Positions 32,266-39,722 of a DNA stretch of 51,776 bases are shown here, piece by piece. Origin of the DNA: CAIQJJ01 sp964606085. Lineage in GTDB: Bacteria > Chloroflexota > Anaerolineae > Anaerolineales > UBA4823. The stretch is from positions 1 through 51,776 of the forward strand of contig CAZSFD010000032.1 in the NCBI GenBank assembly GCA_964606085.1, written 5' to 3'. Positions within the stretch are counted from its first letter, which is position 1; each line of letters begins with the position of its first letter. Below the pieces are notes generated by a model. That model had not been told where the DNA came from and ran no database searches. It worked only from the letters and a program-made list of their open reading frames with translations. The translations under genes were made by a program, and so were the position numbers.

Positions 32266-32985
32266 TTGTTTAGTCCCAACGGCATTCAAGCCATTTTGTT
32301 CGATTTCGATGGCACGCTGCGCTTTAGCGAGCCGCGCTTTTTCCACATTCTGTACGAGTATTCCGTTCAGGCGGGATACCCCGCCGCGGCAGAACAGCAC
32401 CGCGCCGCCATGCGTTGGCTGCACTACTATTGGGCGCAGTCGAATGAAATGATGGCCGATATGGCAAAATTCGATGTCAATGGCGAGGCATTCTGGCTCA
32501 ACCATACCCGTCTGTTCATCGAGGCGCTTGGCGCCAGTCCGACCCAGGCCATGCACTATGCTCCCGAAGTTCACCGCCGCCTCAGCGATGAATACAAGCC
32601 CGCTTCAGTCGTCCCGCCCGCGATCGTGGACACGCTGCGATTGCTCAAAGATGCCGGCTTCCGCCTGGCGGTGGTCTCCAACCGCACGAACAATTTCGAT
32701 GGCGAGTTGGCCGACCTGGGTATCGCCAGTTTTTTTGAGTTGACGGTAGCTGCCGGGGTGGTGAATTCATGGAAGCCCGAAGCCAGAATTTTTCTGCACA
32801 GTGTCGAAGCACTCAGGTTACGGCCCAGCCAGGCGCTTTACGTTGGCGATAATTATTACGCTGACATTGTGGGGGCGCGCCAGGCTGGTTTGCATCACGT
32901 CCTGGTAGACGACGATGGCGTTTTCCCCGATGCCGACTGCCCGGTGATCGCTTCGGTAGCTGAGATCGGCAAGGTGTTACGCTAA
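32266..32985 (+). CDS. HAD-family hydrolase
   Basis: Protein of 239 residues with the four HAD motifs: motif I 'LFDFDGTL' near residue 10, motif II 'VVSNRTN', motif III Lys in 'SWKPEARIF', and motif IV 'YVGDNYYADIVGARQAG'. The cap is a helical insertion between I and II (about 18-90), as in phosphoglycolate phosphatase-like proteins. TTG at 32266 was chosen because GGAGG lies 5 nt upstream, inside the moaA end; a TTG four codons earlier lacks this. Substrate unknown. Confidence 0.88.
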   Translation: MFSPNGIQAILFDFDGTLRFSEPRFFHILYEYSVQAGYPAAAEQHRAAMRWLHYYWAQSNEMMADMAKFDVNGEAFWLNHTRLFIEALGASPTQAMHYAPEVHRRLSDEYKPASVVPPAIVDTLRLLKDAGFRLAVVSNRTNNFDGELADLGIASFFELTVAAGVVNSWKPEARIFLHSVEALRLRPSQALYVGDNYYADIVGARQAGLHHVLVDDDGVFPDADCPVIASVAEIGKVLR

Positions 32986-33785
32986 ATCTGCTGGAATAGC
33001 ATCCACAGCACCGTCGCGCTGCTCGCCCCCATCAGCGAGGCGAGAAAATTGACCCGGTCGTTGTTCAGCCAGCGCCAGCCGCGCAAGCGCATGGTGGCTG
33101 CGCCGCACGTGTGCAGGGGGTGACGTTCTGTTTCCTTGTCACACGCCGGGCAGGTGTAGATGGCCTGCACGGTAGCCCCTAGCAGCGAGTCGAACAGCGA
33201 ACCTGTCAGCCCGGCCACGCTGATCATCCCTAATGTGATCGGCATGGCCCCAATTTCCCCCACCCACATTCCCGACAATTCAATCACTGCCCCGCCCAAC
33301 AGCGTAGCCAGCGTTCCCAGCGCCGAAATGCCCCCCGATGTCCCGGCTGCCACTTGCTTGCCAGTGGTGATCAGGCGCGGCGCGGCGCGGCTGAGGACGC
33401 CGATCTCCGTCGCCCACGTGTCTGCGTTGACGCTGGCGAGGCTGCCCAGGTAGGCGATGAACCAGGCCGGGTGCGGCCACAGGTTGGCGGCGATCACCAG
33501 CAGTGTGCCCAGGCCGCCATTGGCCAACACCTGCCCGGCATCGCGCTGGCTGCCCTTGGCAAATTTTTCATCGAAGAGGGCTTTGCGCCGTTTGAAGGTG
33601 CGCGACAACGCCGACGAGGAGATGAAAAAGGTCAGCAAAGGCACCGCCCAGGCCCGCCCGCCCAGGCCGAAGATGGCCGTGCCCATAATGGCCGCCGCGA
33701 CTGCACCGCTGGTCGAAAGGCTGCCCAGCCGCCAGGCCAGCCAGGCGATGGCAACGCCAAGCAAAAATCCGCTGAGAAGCTGCAT
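32982..33785 (-). CDS. DUF92/TMEM19-family membrane protein
   Basis: Integral membrane protein of 267 residues with about six hydrophobic segments. Recognised by 'AAAIMGTAIFGLGGRAWAVPLLTFFISSS', 'GSLASVNADTWATEIGVLS' and 'GGISALGTLATLLGG', the DUF92 core. Plant relatives (VTE6) phosphorylate phytyl-phosphate; a prenyl-phosphate kinase role here is conjecture. An inserted Cys pair ('YTCPACDKETERHPLHTCG') may bind zinc. ATG at 33785 follows DnaA-box sequences. Four bp overlap tail-to-tail with the HAD gene. Confidence 0.85.
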   Translation of the reverse strand: MQLLSGFLLGVAIAWLAWRLGSLSTSGAVAAAIMGTAIFGLGGRAWAVPLLTFFISSSALSRTFKRRKALFDEKFAKGSQRDAGQVLANGGLGTLLVIAANLWPHPAWFIAYLGSLASVNADTWATEIGVLSRAAPRLITTGKQVAAGTSGGISALGTLATLLGGAVIELSGMWVGEIGAMPITLGMISVAGLTGSLFDSLLGATVQAIYTCPACDKETERHPLHTCGAATMRLRGWRWLNNDRVNFLASLMGASSATVLWMLFQQI

Positions 33786-33787
33786 AT

Positions 33788-33838
33788 TGTGGATAACCTG
33801 CCTGTTTTCTGTGGATAACTCTTGAAGAATGTGGGTAA
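33788..33838 (-). promoter_or_regulatory. Cluster of three DnaA boxes
   Basis: TGTGGATAA at 33788-33796 and 33810-33818, and TGTGGGTAA at 33830-33838 (TTATCCACA on the minus strand; the third has one mismatch). Start-to-start spacing is 22 and 20 bp, close to two helical turns. They fill the 56-bp spacer between the PH-domain gene and the DUF92 gene. Confidence 0.75.
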
Positions 33839-33841
33839 CTT

Positions 33842-34756
33842 TTACGCCGCATTTATCAGGAAGGTGACTGCCCCTAACAACAAAGCCCCCGTTGCCAGGC
33901 CCGCCGCCCATAGCAGGTAAGCGGCAATTTGGGTGGTCTCGCGGCGGTAAAGGAACAGCCCCAGCAGAAAATCTACCGCGCCAAACAGCCCGCTGATGAT
34001 GGGCAACAACATCAGGCGTACACCAGGGGCGAAATCAAGTGGCGCACCCTGGGCATCGAAACGCAGGGGAATGGTGGCATGGGCAGGGATAGCCAGGCTG
34101 GCTGCTGCAAACAAGGCCAGGTTGATGGTAAAGAGGCCCAGCACCAACAGGCGCGCCCAGCGATCAGGCCAGAAATGGGTGAAAATAGCGGCGGGCTGCG
34201 CTGAACGCGGCGGGCGTGTGGCGAATGACCCCAACTCGGTTTGGGAACGGTACGCCCGCAGAAATGCCTGTGGATCACGCGGTGAGATGGCAAACATCTG
34301 CTCGGTAGTGGCGATGATGATCAGGTCATTTTGCTGCGAGGCCAGGTATTCCACCGTGCCATTGCCCATGCGGCGCACACCCACAACGGCTCCGGCCAGG
34401 CGTGACCAGGGCAGGGGCAGGGCGCGGCCCAACGTGCTGGCGGGGCGCACCCATGCGATGGTGTTCATGGGGATTTCTTCGACGCGTAACCCCCACTGCA
34501 GGCGCAAGCTATCGCGTTCAATCGTATACGTTGCCGTCCACAACGCATAGGTGCGGTAGATCAGCCAGGGTAATGCGGCCAGGCCGGTCAGCGTGGGCAG
34601 CACGGCCAGCAAAAACGTAAGGCCCAACTGAGCTTCGGCGGCGGTTTGCAAGCCAACTACTACCAGGCTGCCCAACAATGCAACGATGCTGCTGTGGATG
34701 AGCAAGCCGTAGCGTCGTGGTGGGCGGAAAGTGTACGCTTCCATGCGTCTGATCAT
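33842..34756 (-). CDS. PH-domain membrane protein
   Basis: Protein of about 304 residues. Two N-terminal membrane helices (about 18-65) are followed by a bacterial PH-like domain ('YTIERDSLRLQWGLRVEEIPMNTIAWVRPAS ... AISPRDPQAFLRAYR', about 72-165). Three C-terminal helices with DUF1648-like 'IPLRFDAQGAPLDFAPG' between them complete the protein. Function unknown. Two ATGs are possible (34756 or 34744). The former has a weak GAAAG 5 nt before it. The downstream spacer carries DnaA boxes. Confidence 0.75.
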   Translation of the reverse strand: MIRRMEAYTFRPPRRYGLLIHSSIVALLGSLVVVGLQTAAEAQLGLTFLLAVLPTLTGLAALPWLIYRTYALWTATYTIERDSLRLQWGLRVEEIPMNTIAWVRPASTLGRALPLPWSRLAGAVVGVRRMGNGTVEYLASQQNDLIIIATTEQMFAISPRDPQAFLRAYRSQTELGSFATRPPRSAQPAAIFTHFWPDRWARLLVLGLFTINLALFAAASLAIPAHATIPLRFDAQGAPLDFAPGVRLMLLPIISGLFGAVDFLLGLFLYRRETTQIAAYLLWAAGLATGALLLGAVTFLINAA

Positions 34757-34816
34757 ATCACTTTCTATTGCCAATCACCGGGCAACTATCCGGTCTTATG
34801 CTACAATTGGCGCACT

Positions 34817-35299
34817 ATGGATACTCCTGCCCTGTCATCTGAAAAACCAACCCGTAACCTGCAAACAGAAGCGCTGCATCGCCATGAGGTCTTTTGGCAG
34901 ATCACCGTGCCATTGGTCGTCGGTGGTGCGATCTTCGCTGCCTTGGTCATCCTGGCGATTGTGGCGGAGGCCTCGCACGCCAGCCAATGGGCAGATGTGG
35001 CCCTGATCTGGTTGCTCATTTTGCCACTCGTGTTGACCCTGTTGGTCTTCCTGTTGCTGGCGATTCTGGTGTATGGGTTGTGGAAATTGTTGGTGGCGTT
35101 GCCGGGCAAGATGTTCCTCTTACAGAATTTTTTCAAACAAGCGCAAGCTGTGGTGAAAACCATTGGTGATAAACTGGTTGAGCCTTTTCTGAAAGCGCAT
35201 TCGGCCTCGACAGGCGTGCGCGTTTTCTGGCGGGGCTTATTCAAGAAAGTGCCTAACCCGCGAAATCCTTGCACAAAAAACAAGAATTTCCTGGGCTAG
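34817..35299 (+). CDS. Small membrane protein of unknown function
   Basis: Protein of 160 residues that I do not recognise. Two strong membrane helices (about 28-52 and 62-95) are followed by a basic, amphipathic C-terminal half (QAQAVVKTIGDKLVEPFLKAH). The ATG at 34817 is the first Met; a TACAAT box ends 9 nt upstream, so the transcript may be leaderless. The last residues are encoded by one arm of an inverted repeat (35252-35261), so the C terminus may be recently altered. Divergent from the PH-domain gene. Confidence 0.65.
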   Translation: MDTPALSSEKPTRNLQTEALHRHEVFWQITVPLVVGGAIFAALVILAIVAEASHASQWADVALIWLLILPLVLTLLVFLLLAILVYGLWKLLVALPGKMFLLQNFFKQAQAVVKTIGDKLVEPFLKAHSASTGVRVFWRGLFKKVPNPRNPCTKNKNFLG

Positions 35300-35331
35300 T
35301 GCGCTGGTTATTCCGCTTTATGCGGGTTAGG
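35252..35331. repeat. Inverted repeat CCTAACCCGC / GCGGGTTAGG
   Basis: 10-bp perfect arms at 35252-35261 and 35322-35331. The right arm belongs to a 17-nt sequence (35316-35332) found identically at 9702-9718 before nrdR. In both places its GGTTAGGA supplies the ribosome site. Confidence 0.65.
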
Positions 35332-35342
35332 ATGATCCTGGT

Positions 35343-35579
35343 ATGACAACGGAACTCGTCAAAACTGAACAAATTGCCGAAGCATCGAACTGGAAGCCGA
35401 AAGTATTGGCCGTCGGTGGACTCTTGGGCCTGGCTGGTGGCCTGTTAGCCGCTTTTTTGTTGGTTAAAAAAGCCGAGGGCGAAAATAAAGAACCTGATTT
35501 CAGCCCAGGGGATATCTTTCGCATCACCATGCTCGTCTTGGTAACGGTCAGCCGTATCACGAAATTGGGTACTGATTGA
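35343..35579 (+). CDS. Small single-pass membrane protein
   Basis: Protein of 78 residues, not recognised. Basic N-terminal part, one Gly/Leu/Ala-rich transmembrane helix (about 22-41, 'VLAVGGLLGLAGGLLAAFLLV'), then an acidic linker 'EGENKEPDFSPGD' and an amphipathic C terminus ('IFRITMLVLVTVSRITKLG'). The AGGA ribosome site lies within the repeated 17-mer upstream. It sits between another small membrane protein and rplS. Confidence 0.65.
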   Translation: MTTELVKTEQIAEASNWKPKVLAVGGLLGLAGGLLAAFLLVKKAEGENKEPDFSPGDIFRITMLVLVTVSRITKLGTD

Positions 35580-35594
35580 ACCCTGTGCCAGTTT

Positions 35595-35649
35595 AAGGCT
35601 GTCGGTGAGCCAGGAGACCCGTTTCCTGGTCCGCTGACAGCCTTTCGAT
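35595..35649 (+). terminator. Terminator after the small membrane protein gene
   Basis: AAGGCTGTC (35595-35603) pairs with GACAGCCTT (35636-35644); an inner CCAGGA/TCCTGG stem extends it. A T-rich stretch follows. Confidence 0.7.
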
Positions 35650-35673
35650 TTAATGTCGGGTTGGCAAAACTGC

Positions 35674-35702
35674 TTCTCGATTCAAATTGCCTGTGTTATA
35701 AT
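35674..35702 (+). promoter_or_regulatory. Promoter of rplS
   Basis: Perfect TATAAT at 35697-35702 with a weak TTCTCG at 17 bp. The 66-nt leader contains a GCCACC/GGTGGC stem that may be regulatory. Confidence 0.55.
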
Positions 35703-35768
35703 CCCGACCCGCGCCACCCAGGGCTATTTCATTGGTGGCCGAAATTTGTCAGATCGTGTGAGGTTACC

Positions 35769-36119
35769 ATGAGCGAAGAAATTATGAAGGCTGTTGCAGC
35801 CCCCGCAAATCCGAATGTCCCCCAGGTGCGCCCTGGTGATATGGTCAGCGTTTTCCTGCGCATCAAAGAAGGCAACAACGAGCGCACCCAGGAATTTCGC
35901 GGCACCGTTATCCGTGAGCGCAATGGCGGCGATAATGCCAACTTCACTGTCCGTCGTGTAGCCAGCAATGGCGTGGGCGTCGAACGCACCTTCCTGGCGA
36001 AATCGCCCCGCCTGGAGAAGGTTGTCGTTCATCGTCACTCCCACGTGCGCCGCGCCAATCTGTATCACTTGCGCACCCGCACCGGCAAGAGCGCCCGTCT
36101 CAAGCAAAAGTTTAGCTAA
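35769..36119 (+). CDS. rplS: 50S ribosomal protein bL19
   Basis: Ribosomal protein at the 30S-50S interface, 116 residues. 'RPGDMVSVFLRIKEGNNERTQEFRGTVI', 'FTVRRVASNGVGVERTFLAKSP' and 'VRRANLYHLRTRTGKSARLKQKF' are typical bL19 blocks. ATG at 35769 has GAGG 6 nt upstream; the longer open frame would include the promoter. It stands alone rather than in the usual rpsP-rimM-trmD-rplS order. Confidence 0.96.
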   Translation: MSEEIMKAVAAPANPNVPQVRPGDMVSVFLRIKEGNNERTQEFRGTVIRERNGGDNANFTVRRVASNGVGVERTFLAKSPRLEKVVVHRHSHVRRANLYHLRTRTGKSARLKQKFS

Positions 36120-36157
36120 CCCTGCCAACGCCTGTTTGCAAAGCTATGGTTTAATCG

Positions 36158-36187
36158 GGTGCAGCGCATCGTCGCTGCACCTTTTTT
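36158..36187 (+). terminator. rplS terminator
   Basis: GGTGCAGCG / CGCTGCACC stem with a 6-nt loop, followed by a run of six T. Confidence 0.9.
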
Positions 36188-36211
36188 GCGTTTTATTCCG
36201 GTGGATGCGAG

Positions 36212-37198
36212 ATGATCCGATCCCTGTATTTCTCTTCCGATGGACAATTACAGCAAAATTTGCCGCCGGCTGCTTTTGCGCAGGCTCTTGCCGAAGCGAA
36301 AGCCTTGCTGTGGGTGGATTTTGAGGCAACCCCCGCCGATGAGGATGAACCCATTTTGCGCCAGCAATTTGGCTTTCACCCCCTGGCCGTAGATGATGCC
36401 TTGCAAGAAACGCACATGCCCAAGCTGGATGATTGGGGAGATTATCTGTACATCGTTCTCGAAGCCATTTCCTATATCCGGCGCGGTGAAGACATCGAAT
36501 TGAACGAGTTGGATGTGTTCCTCGGCAAGAACTTCATCGTTACCCATCACGATTTGCCCATTCAGTCGGTCAATCGGGTTTGGGAATTGTATCAACGCCA
36601 CGACCGGCACATTCGCTTGGGCGCTGATCACCTGCTCTATCGTCTCGTAGATGAACTGGTGACCGATTACATGCTGGCCGTGGAAGAGATGGATGAGGAA
36701 ATTGACGCTATCGAAGATGACGTGTTCGCCCAACCCTCCACGCGAATGGTGCAGCACATTTTCACCCTCAAACGCGCCACCACGCATTTGCGCCGGGTGC
36801 TTTCACCCATGCGCGAAGTATTGAACAAACTGGCCCGCGATGAGTTTGCAGTCATTGATGCCAAAGACCGTATCTACTTCCGCGATGTGTACGATCACCT
36901 TGTGCGTTTGCACGACATCACCGAAAGCCTGCGCGACCTGGTCAGCGGCGCCCTCGATACCTACCTTTCGGTGGTCAACAACCGCATGAATGACATTATG
37001 AAACTGCTGACCATCATCACCACCCTCTTCATGCCGATCTCTTTCATCACCGGATTTTTTGGGATGAACTTCTTTCAGCCCGACGCACCGCAGTTGCAAC
37101 ACTGGACTTCGATTGCCATGTTTGTCATCATGGCGCTGGTGATGGTTTTGCTGCCAACAGTCATGTTGTTTTGGATGAAGTATCGCAAATGGACTTAA
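36212..37198 (+). CDS. corA: CorA-family magnesium/divalent cation transporter
   Basis: Membrane channel subunit of 328 residues. The N-terminal cytoplasmic alpha/beta domain and long stalk helix (about 160-260) precede two C-terminal membrane helices. The first ends in the pore motif 'FFGMNFF' (GMN near 284), and the outer loop 'QPDAPQLQHW' replaces the common MPEL sequence. The C terminus 'WMKYRKWT' is basic as usual. Mg2+ or Co2+ is the expected substrate, though MPEL-less members can carry other ions. It follows rplS 92 bp downstream, behind a terminator. Confidence 0.9.
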   Translation: MIRSLYFSSDGQLQQNLPPAAFAQALAEAKALLWVDFEATPADEDEPILRQQFGFHPLAVDDALQETHMPKLDDWGDYLYIVLEAISYIRRGEDIELNELDVFLGKNFIVTHHDLPIQSVNRVWELYQRHDRHIRLGADHLLYRLVDELVTDYMLAVEEMDEEIDAIEDDVFAQPSTRMVQHIFTLKRATTHLRRVLSPMREVLNKLARDEFAVIDAKDRIYFRDVYDHLVRLHDITESLRDLVSGALDTYLSVVNNRMNDIMKLLTIITTLFMPISFITGFFGMNFFQPDAPQLQHWTSIAMFVIMALVMVLLPTVMLFWMKYRKWT

Positions 37199-37226
37199 TC
37201 TCCTCTGACCTGTTACAATATGACAA

Positions 37227-37264
37227 CATTGGGGCGGCTGCGGGGACGCCCAATGCTGTTTTTC
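37227..37264 (+). terminator. corA terminator
   Basis: CATTGGG(G)CG pairs with CGCCCAATG, one bulged base, followed by CTGTTTTT. It occupies much of the 109-bp spacer before the phosphoribosyltransferase gene. Confidence 0.7.
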
Positions 37265-37307
37265 AACTAAACCCAACCGATTTAATCCAAATCGCCATCG
37301 GGCAAGT

Positions 37308-37853
37308 ATGTCAGATAACATGAAACCATACGATTATGCCAATCGCGCGGGTGTACGCGCGCTTTCTTGGGATGATTTTTCTCAACTGTGCCAGGTATTG
37401 AGCGAGCAAGTCGCCGTACTACAACCGGAGATTATTGTTGGAATTGCCCGCGGCGGTCTGTTCCCGGCGACCAGCGTGGCTTGTAGTTTGCGTCGCGAGT
37501 TGTATCCTTTGCGCATCACGCGCCGCGTGAATGATCAGGTCATTCACAACATGCCGGTCTGGCGCGTACCGCTCTCACCCGATGTGATTGACAAACGCAT
37601 CGTCATCATTGATGAAATCGCCGACACCGGCCAAACCCTTTCCATCGTCGCCTCTGAAGCACGCCGATTGGGCGCAGCTCAGGTTTTCATTGCCAGCCTG
37701 GTGCGCCATACATGGACTTCTCCCATCCCCAATGCCTGTGCGCTCGTCACGGATGAGTTAGTCATCTTTCCGTGGGATCAACAGGTCTTGGTGGATGGCC
37801 AATGGCAAGCCCATCCAGAAATTATCGCCGCCCGCAATGCACAGGGGGATTGA
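37308..37853 (+). CDS. Phosphoribosyltransferase-domain protein (COG2236 type)
   Basis: Type I PRTase fold, 181 residues. The PRPP loop is 'IVIIDEIADTGQTLSIV' near residue 98, with the two acidic residues before the Thr-Gly-Gln-Thr turn, and 'IIVGIARGGLFPA' near 43 binds pyrophosphate. Similar archaeal and bacterial proteins are annotated as hypoxanthine/xanthine-type PRTases, but the base is not clear from sequence. ATG at 37308 or 37320. Followed at 34 bp by the YbaK-like gene. Confidence 0.85.
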   Translation: MSDNMKPYDYANRAGVRALSWDDFSQLCQVLSEQVAVLQPEIIVGIARGGLFPATSVACSLRRELYPLRITRRVNDQVIHNMPVWRVPLSPDVIDKRIVIIDEIADTGQTLSIVASEARRLGAAQVFIASLVRHTWTSPIPNACALVTDELVIFPWDQQVLVDGQWQAHPEIIAARNAQGD

Positions 37854-37887
37854 GCGGAGTATATGACACGAAAATAACAAATGACCT

Positions 37888-38394
37888 ATGCCCGTTCTCA
37901 CACCCTTCGATCTACAACAGTTCATGCGCACGCGCGCCATCCCGGGGGAGATCATTTATCTCAATACCCCTACACCCACGGTCGAGGCCGCTGCACAATC
38001 CCTGGGGGTTTCACCAGACCAGATTGTCAAATCCATTCTATTTTTGGTCAGAAATAAACCTGTCCTGGCGGTTGCCAACGGCCTGGCCTTGATCGAAAGG
38101 CGTCTGATCGCCTTGCATTACGGCGTTAACCGCAAAGATGTCAAGCTGGCTTATCCCGCAGAGATGCTGGTCATTGCCGGCTACGAAGCAGGGGCGATGC
38201 CGCCTTTCGGCCACTTGCAGCCATTACCCACCTTGATGGATGCCAATGTGCTTCAACTTCAGCGGGCCTATGCCGGCGGCGGCGCCGAAAACGCCATGCT
38301 GCGTCTGAACCCGTCCGATATTTTGCGCGCCACCCAGGTGATGGTTACGCATTTGACGAGCAACACCAAACCTTTGCGCGTCAGCCATGCCTAA
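37888..38394 (+). CDS. YbaK/ProX-type aminoacyl-tRNA deacylase
   Basis: Trans-editing enzyme fold, 168 residues. 'TVEAAAQSLGVSPDQIVKSILFLV' contains the conserved Lys near residue 50. 'AGYEAGAMPPFGH' and 'AYAGGGAENAMLRLNPSDIL' form the substrate pocket typical of YbaK/EbsC proteins that hydrolyse Cys-tRNA(Pro) or Ala-tRNA(Pro). The specific misacylated tRNA is unknown. It overlaps the M23 peptidase gene by 8 bp. Confidence 0.9.
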   Translation: MPVLTPFDLQQFMRTRAIPGEIIYLNTPTPTVEAAAQSLGVSPDQIVKSILFLVRNKPVLAVANGLALIERRLIALHYGVNRKDVKLAYPAEMLVIAGYEAGAMPPFGHLQPLPTLMDANVLQLQRAYAGGGAENAMLRLNPSDILRATQVMVTHLTSNTKPLRVSHA

Positions 38395-39106
38395 AAAACG
38401 GTTTCTGGTATTTGCGGTCGCACTGCTGGCGCTGGTTCTTGTGGTGGGTGTGCTGTGGCTGGGTGAACGAACCTGGCGGCGGGCGCGCACCGTCATCTTT
38501 CGCACGGCCACCTTTCGCCAGTTTTGGAATGACCCTACCGCCCATACAGATTGGATGATCTCCGTGGGAAAACGCTGCGGCGATGCGCCGTTCGTTTTCC
38601 CAACCACCGGTTTCATCGGATTTCTCTGGGACGACTCCTTCCGTGTGAGCCACCGTCACCAGGGGATAGACATTTTCGACGTTCAACGGCCCGGCGTGTC
38701 TGAGGTCATCGCCGCTTACCCAGGCTACCTCACCCGCCGCCCCGACTGGAAATCCACCGTCGCCATTTACATCCCCCAAGACCCGCTCCACCCCCAACGC
38801 GCCATCTGGACCTATTACACCCACCTGGCCTCACCCGCTGGCGAATCGTACATCTCTGCTGAGTTTCCCCCCGGAAGCGAGAACGTTTACGTCGAAGCCG
38901 GCACATTCCTGGGCTACCAGGGCAACTACTCTGGCGACCCCAATAACCCCACCGGCGTTCACCTGCACTTCTCCATCGTCAAACCCGATGCCGCCGGCGC
39001 ACTGACCAACGAACTCGACCTCCGCAACACCTACGATCCCTCGCCCTATCTCGGTCTGAACGTCAACGCCGGGCGCAATTGGGGCGATGTACCGCTCTGT
39101 CCGTAA
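38387..39106 (+). CDS. M23-family (LytM-like) membrane-anchored peptidase
   Basis: Protein of 239 residues with an N-terminal signal anchor (6-27) and a peptidase-like domain. Zinc ligands expected from 'HRHQGIDIFD' (H..D near 91-95) and 'HLHFSIV' (HxH near 191) are present. A canonical GxxxHxGxD pattern is reduced to SHRHQGID. The domain contains an inserted 'DPLHPQRAIWTYYTHLASP' loop. Peptidoglycan hydrolysis is inferred. Start overlaps the preceding gene by 8 bp. Confidence 0.8.
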   Translation: MPKKRFLVFAVALLALVLVVGVLWLGERTWRRARTVIFRTATFRQFWNDPTAHTDWMISVGKRCGDAPFVFPTTGFIGFLWDDSFRVSHRHQGIDIFDVQRPGVSEVIAAYPGYLTRRPDWKSTVAIYIPQDPLHPQRAIWTYYTHLASPAGESYISAEFPPGSENVYVEAGTFLGYQGNYSGDPNNPTGVHLHFSIVKPDAAGALTNELDLRNTYDPSPYLGLNVNAGRNWGDVPLCP

Positions 39107-39120
39107 AACCAGTTCCTGCG

Positions 39121-39155
39121 TTGAAAGTCACAACCTGCCCCCTGTAACCTTGCCC
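39121..39155 (+). repeat. Composite heptamer array before the SDR gene
   Basis: A GAAAGTC unit (39123-39129) is followed by CAACCTG, CCCCCTG and TAACCTT (39131-39151) and then GCCC, with the next bases being the ATG. It has the same two-part design as the array before murB, and no ribosome site is left. Confidence 0.75.
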
Positions 39156-39722
39156 ATGCCAACGCCCATCATCCTCCTCACCGGGGCTGCACGCCCTGTC
39201 ATGTACCCCATTGCCGAAGCCCTGGCAAAGCGCGGCGCCATCATTGCCGCCGTAGACCTCAACCCGCTGGGCCTGGAAGCCTGCCTGCAACGCGTGACGG
39301 CTGCCGGAGGGCAAGGCAAGGCCTATCCCTGCGATGCCACCAAGCGCCTGCCGGTGGTGGCCCTCGTGCAGGCTGTTCTCGACGATTGGGGGCGCATTGA
39401 CGTGTTGATCAACGCCGCCGAAGCCGCCCCAACAGCCACCCTGTTTGACCTGGACGAGTGGGATTTTCACCGGGCGCTGGATGTGAACCTGGCCGGGCCA
39501 TTTTTGCTCATGCAGCAGGTGGGCCAGGTGATGAAAGAGCAGGGCAGTGGGTTGATTATCAATATGGGAGAAACCGCCGCAACCGGGGGATTGGCTTATC
39601 GGGTTGGCAAAGCCGCCTTGCGTGCGCTCAGTGAAGCTGCCAGCCAGGAATTGGCCGCCAGCGGCATTGGCGTGCTGTGGGTGGCACAGGGCGATTCGGT
39701 CGCCGATCAACTCGTGGGGTGA
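39156..39722 (+). CDS. Short-chain dehydrogenase/reductase-like protein
   Basis: Rossmann-fold protein of 188 residues, short for the classical SDR family (~250). The N-terminal 'ILLTGAARPVMYPIAEAL' replaces TGxxxGxG. 'INAAEAAP' stands where NNAG is expected. The catalytic Tyr/Lys 'AYRVGKAAL' is present, but the catalytic Ser region reads 'INMGETAATGG'. It ends soon after the active site, lacking the substrate loop. It may be a degenerate or divergent SDR. Start at the ATG directly after the heptamer array. Tail overlaps the CDF gene by 16 bp. Confidence 0.75.
   Translation: MPTPIILLTGAARPVMYPIAEALAKRGAIIAAVDLNPLGLEACLQRVTAAGGQGKAYPCDATKRLPVVALVQAVLDDWGRIDVLINAAEAAPTATLFDLDEWDFHRALDVNLAGPFLLMQQVGQVMKEQGSGLIINMGETAATGGLAYRVGKAALRALSEAASQELAASGIGVLWVAQGDSVADQLVG

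Noticed and set aside
33786..33841. Calling the DnaA-box cluster the chromosomal origin
   Set aside because: No dnaA, dnaN, gyrB or AT-rich unwinding region is nearby; only three boxes in 56 bp.
38387..39106. Calling the M23-like protein an inactive homologue
   Set aside because: The first-motif spacing is unusual, but H..D and HxH residues are all present, so activity cannot be excluded.
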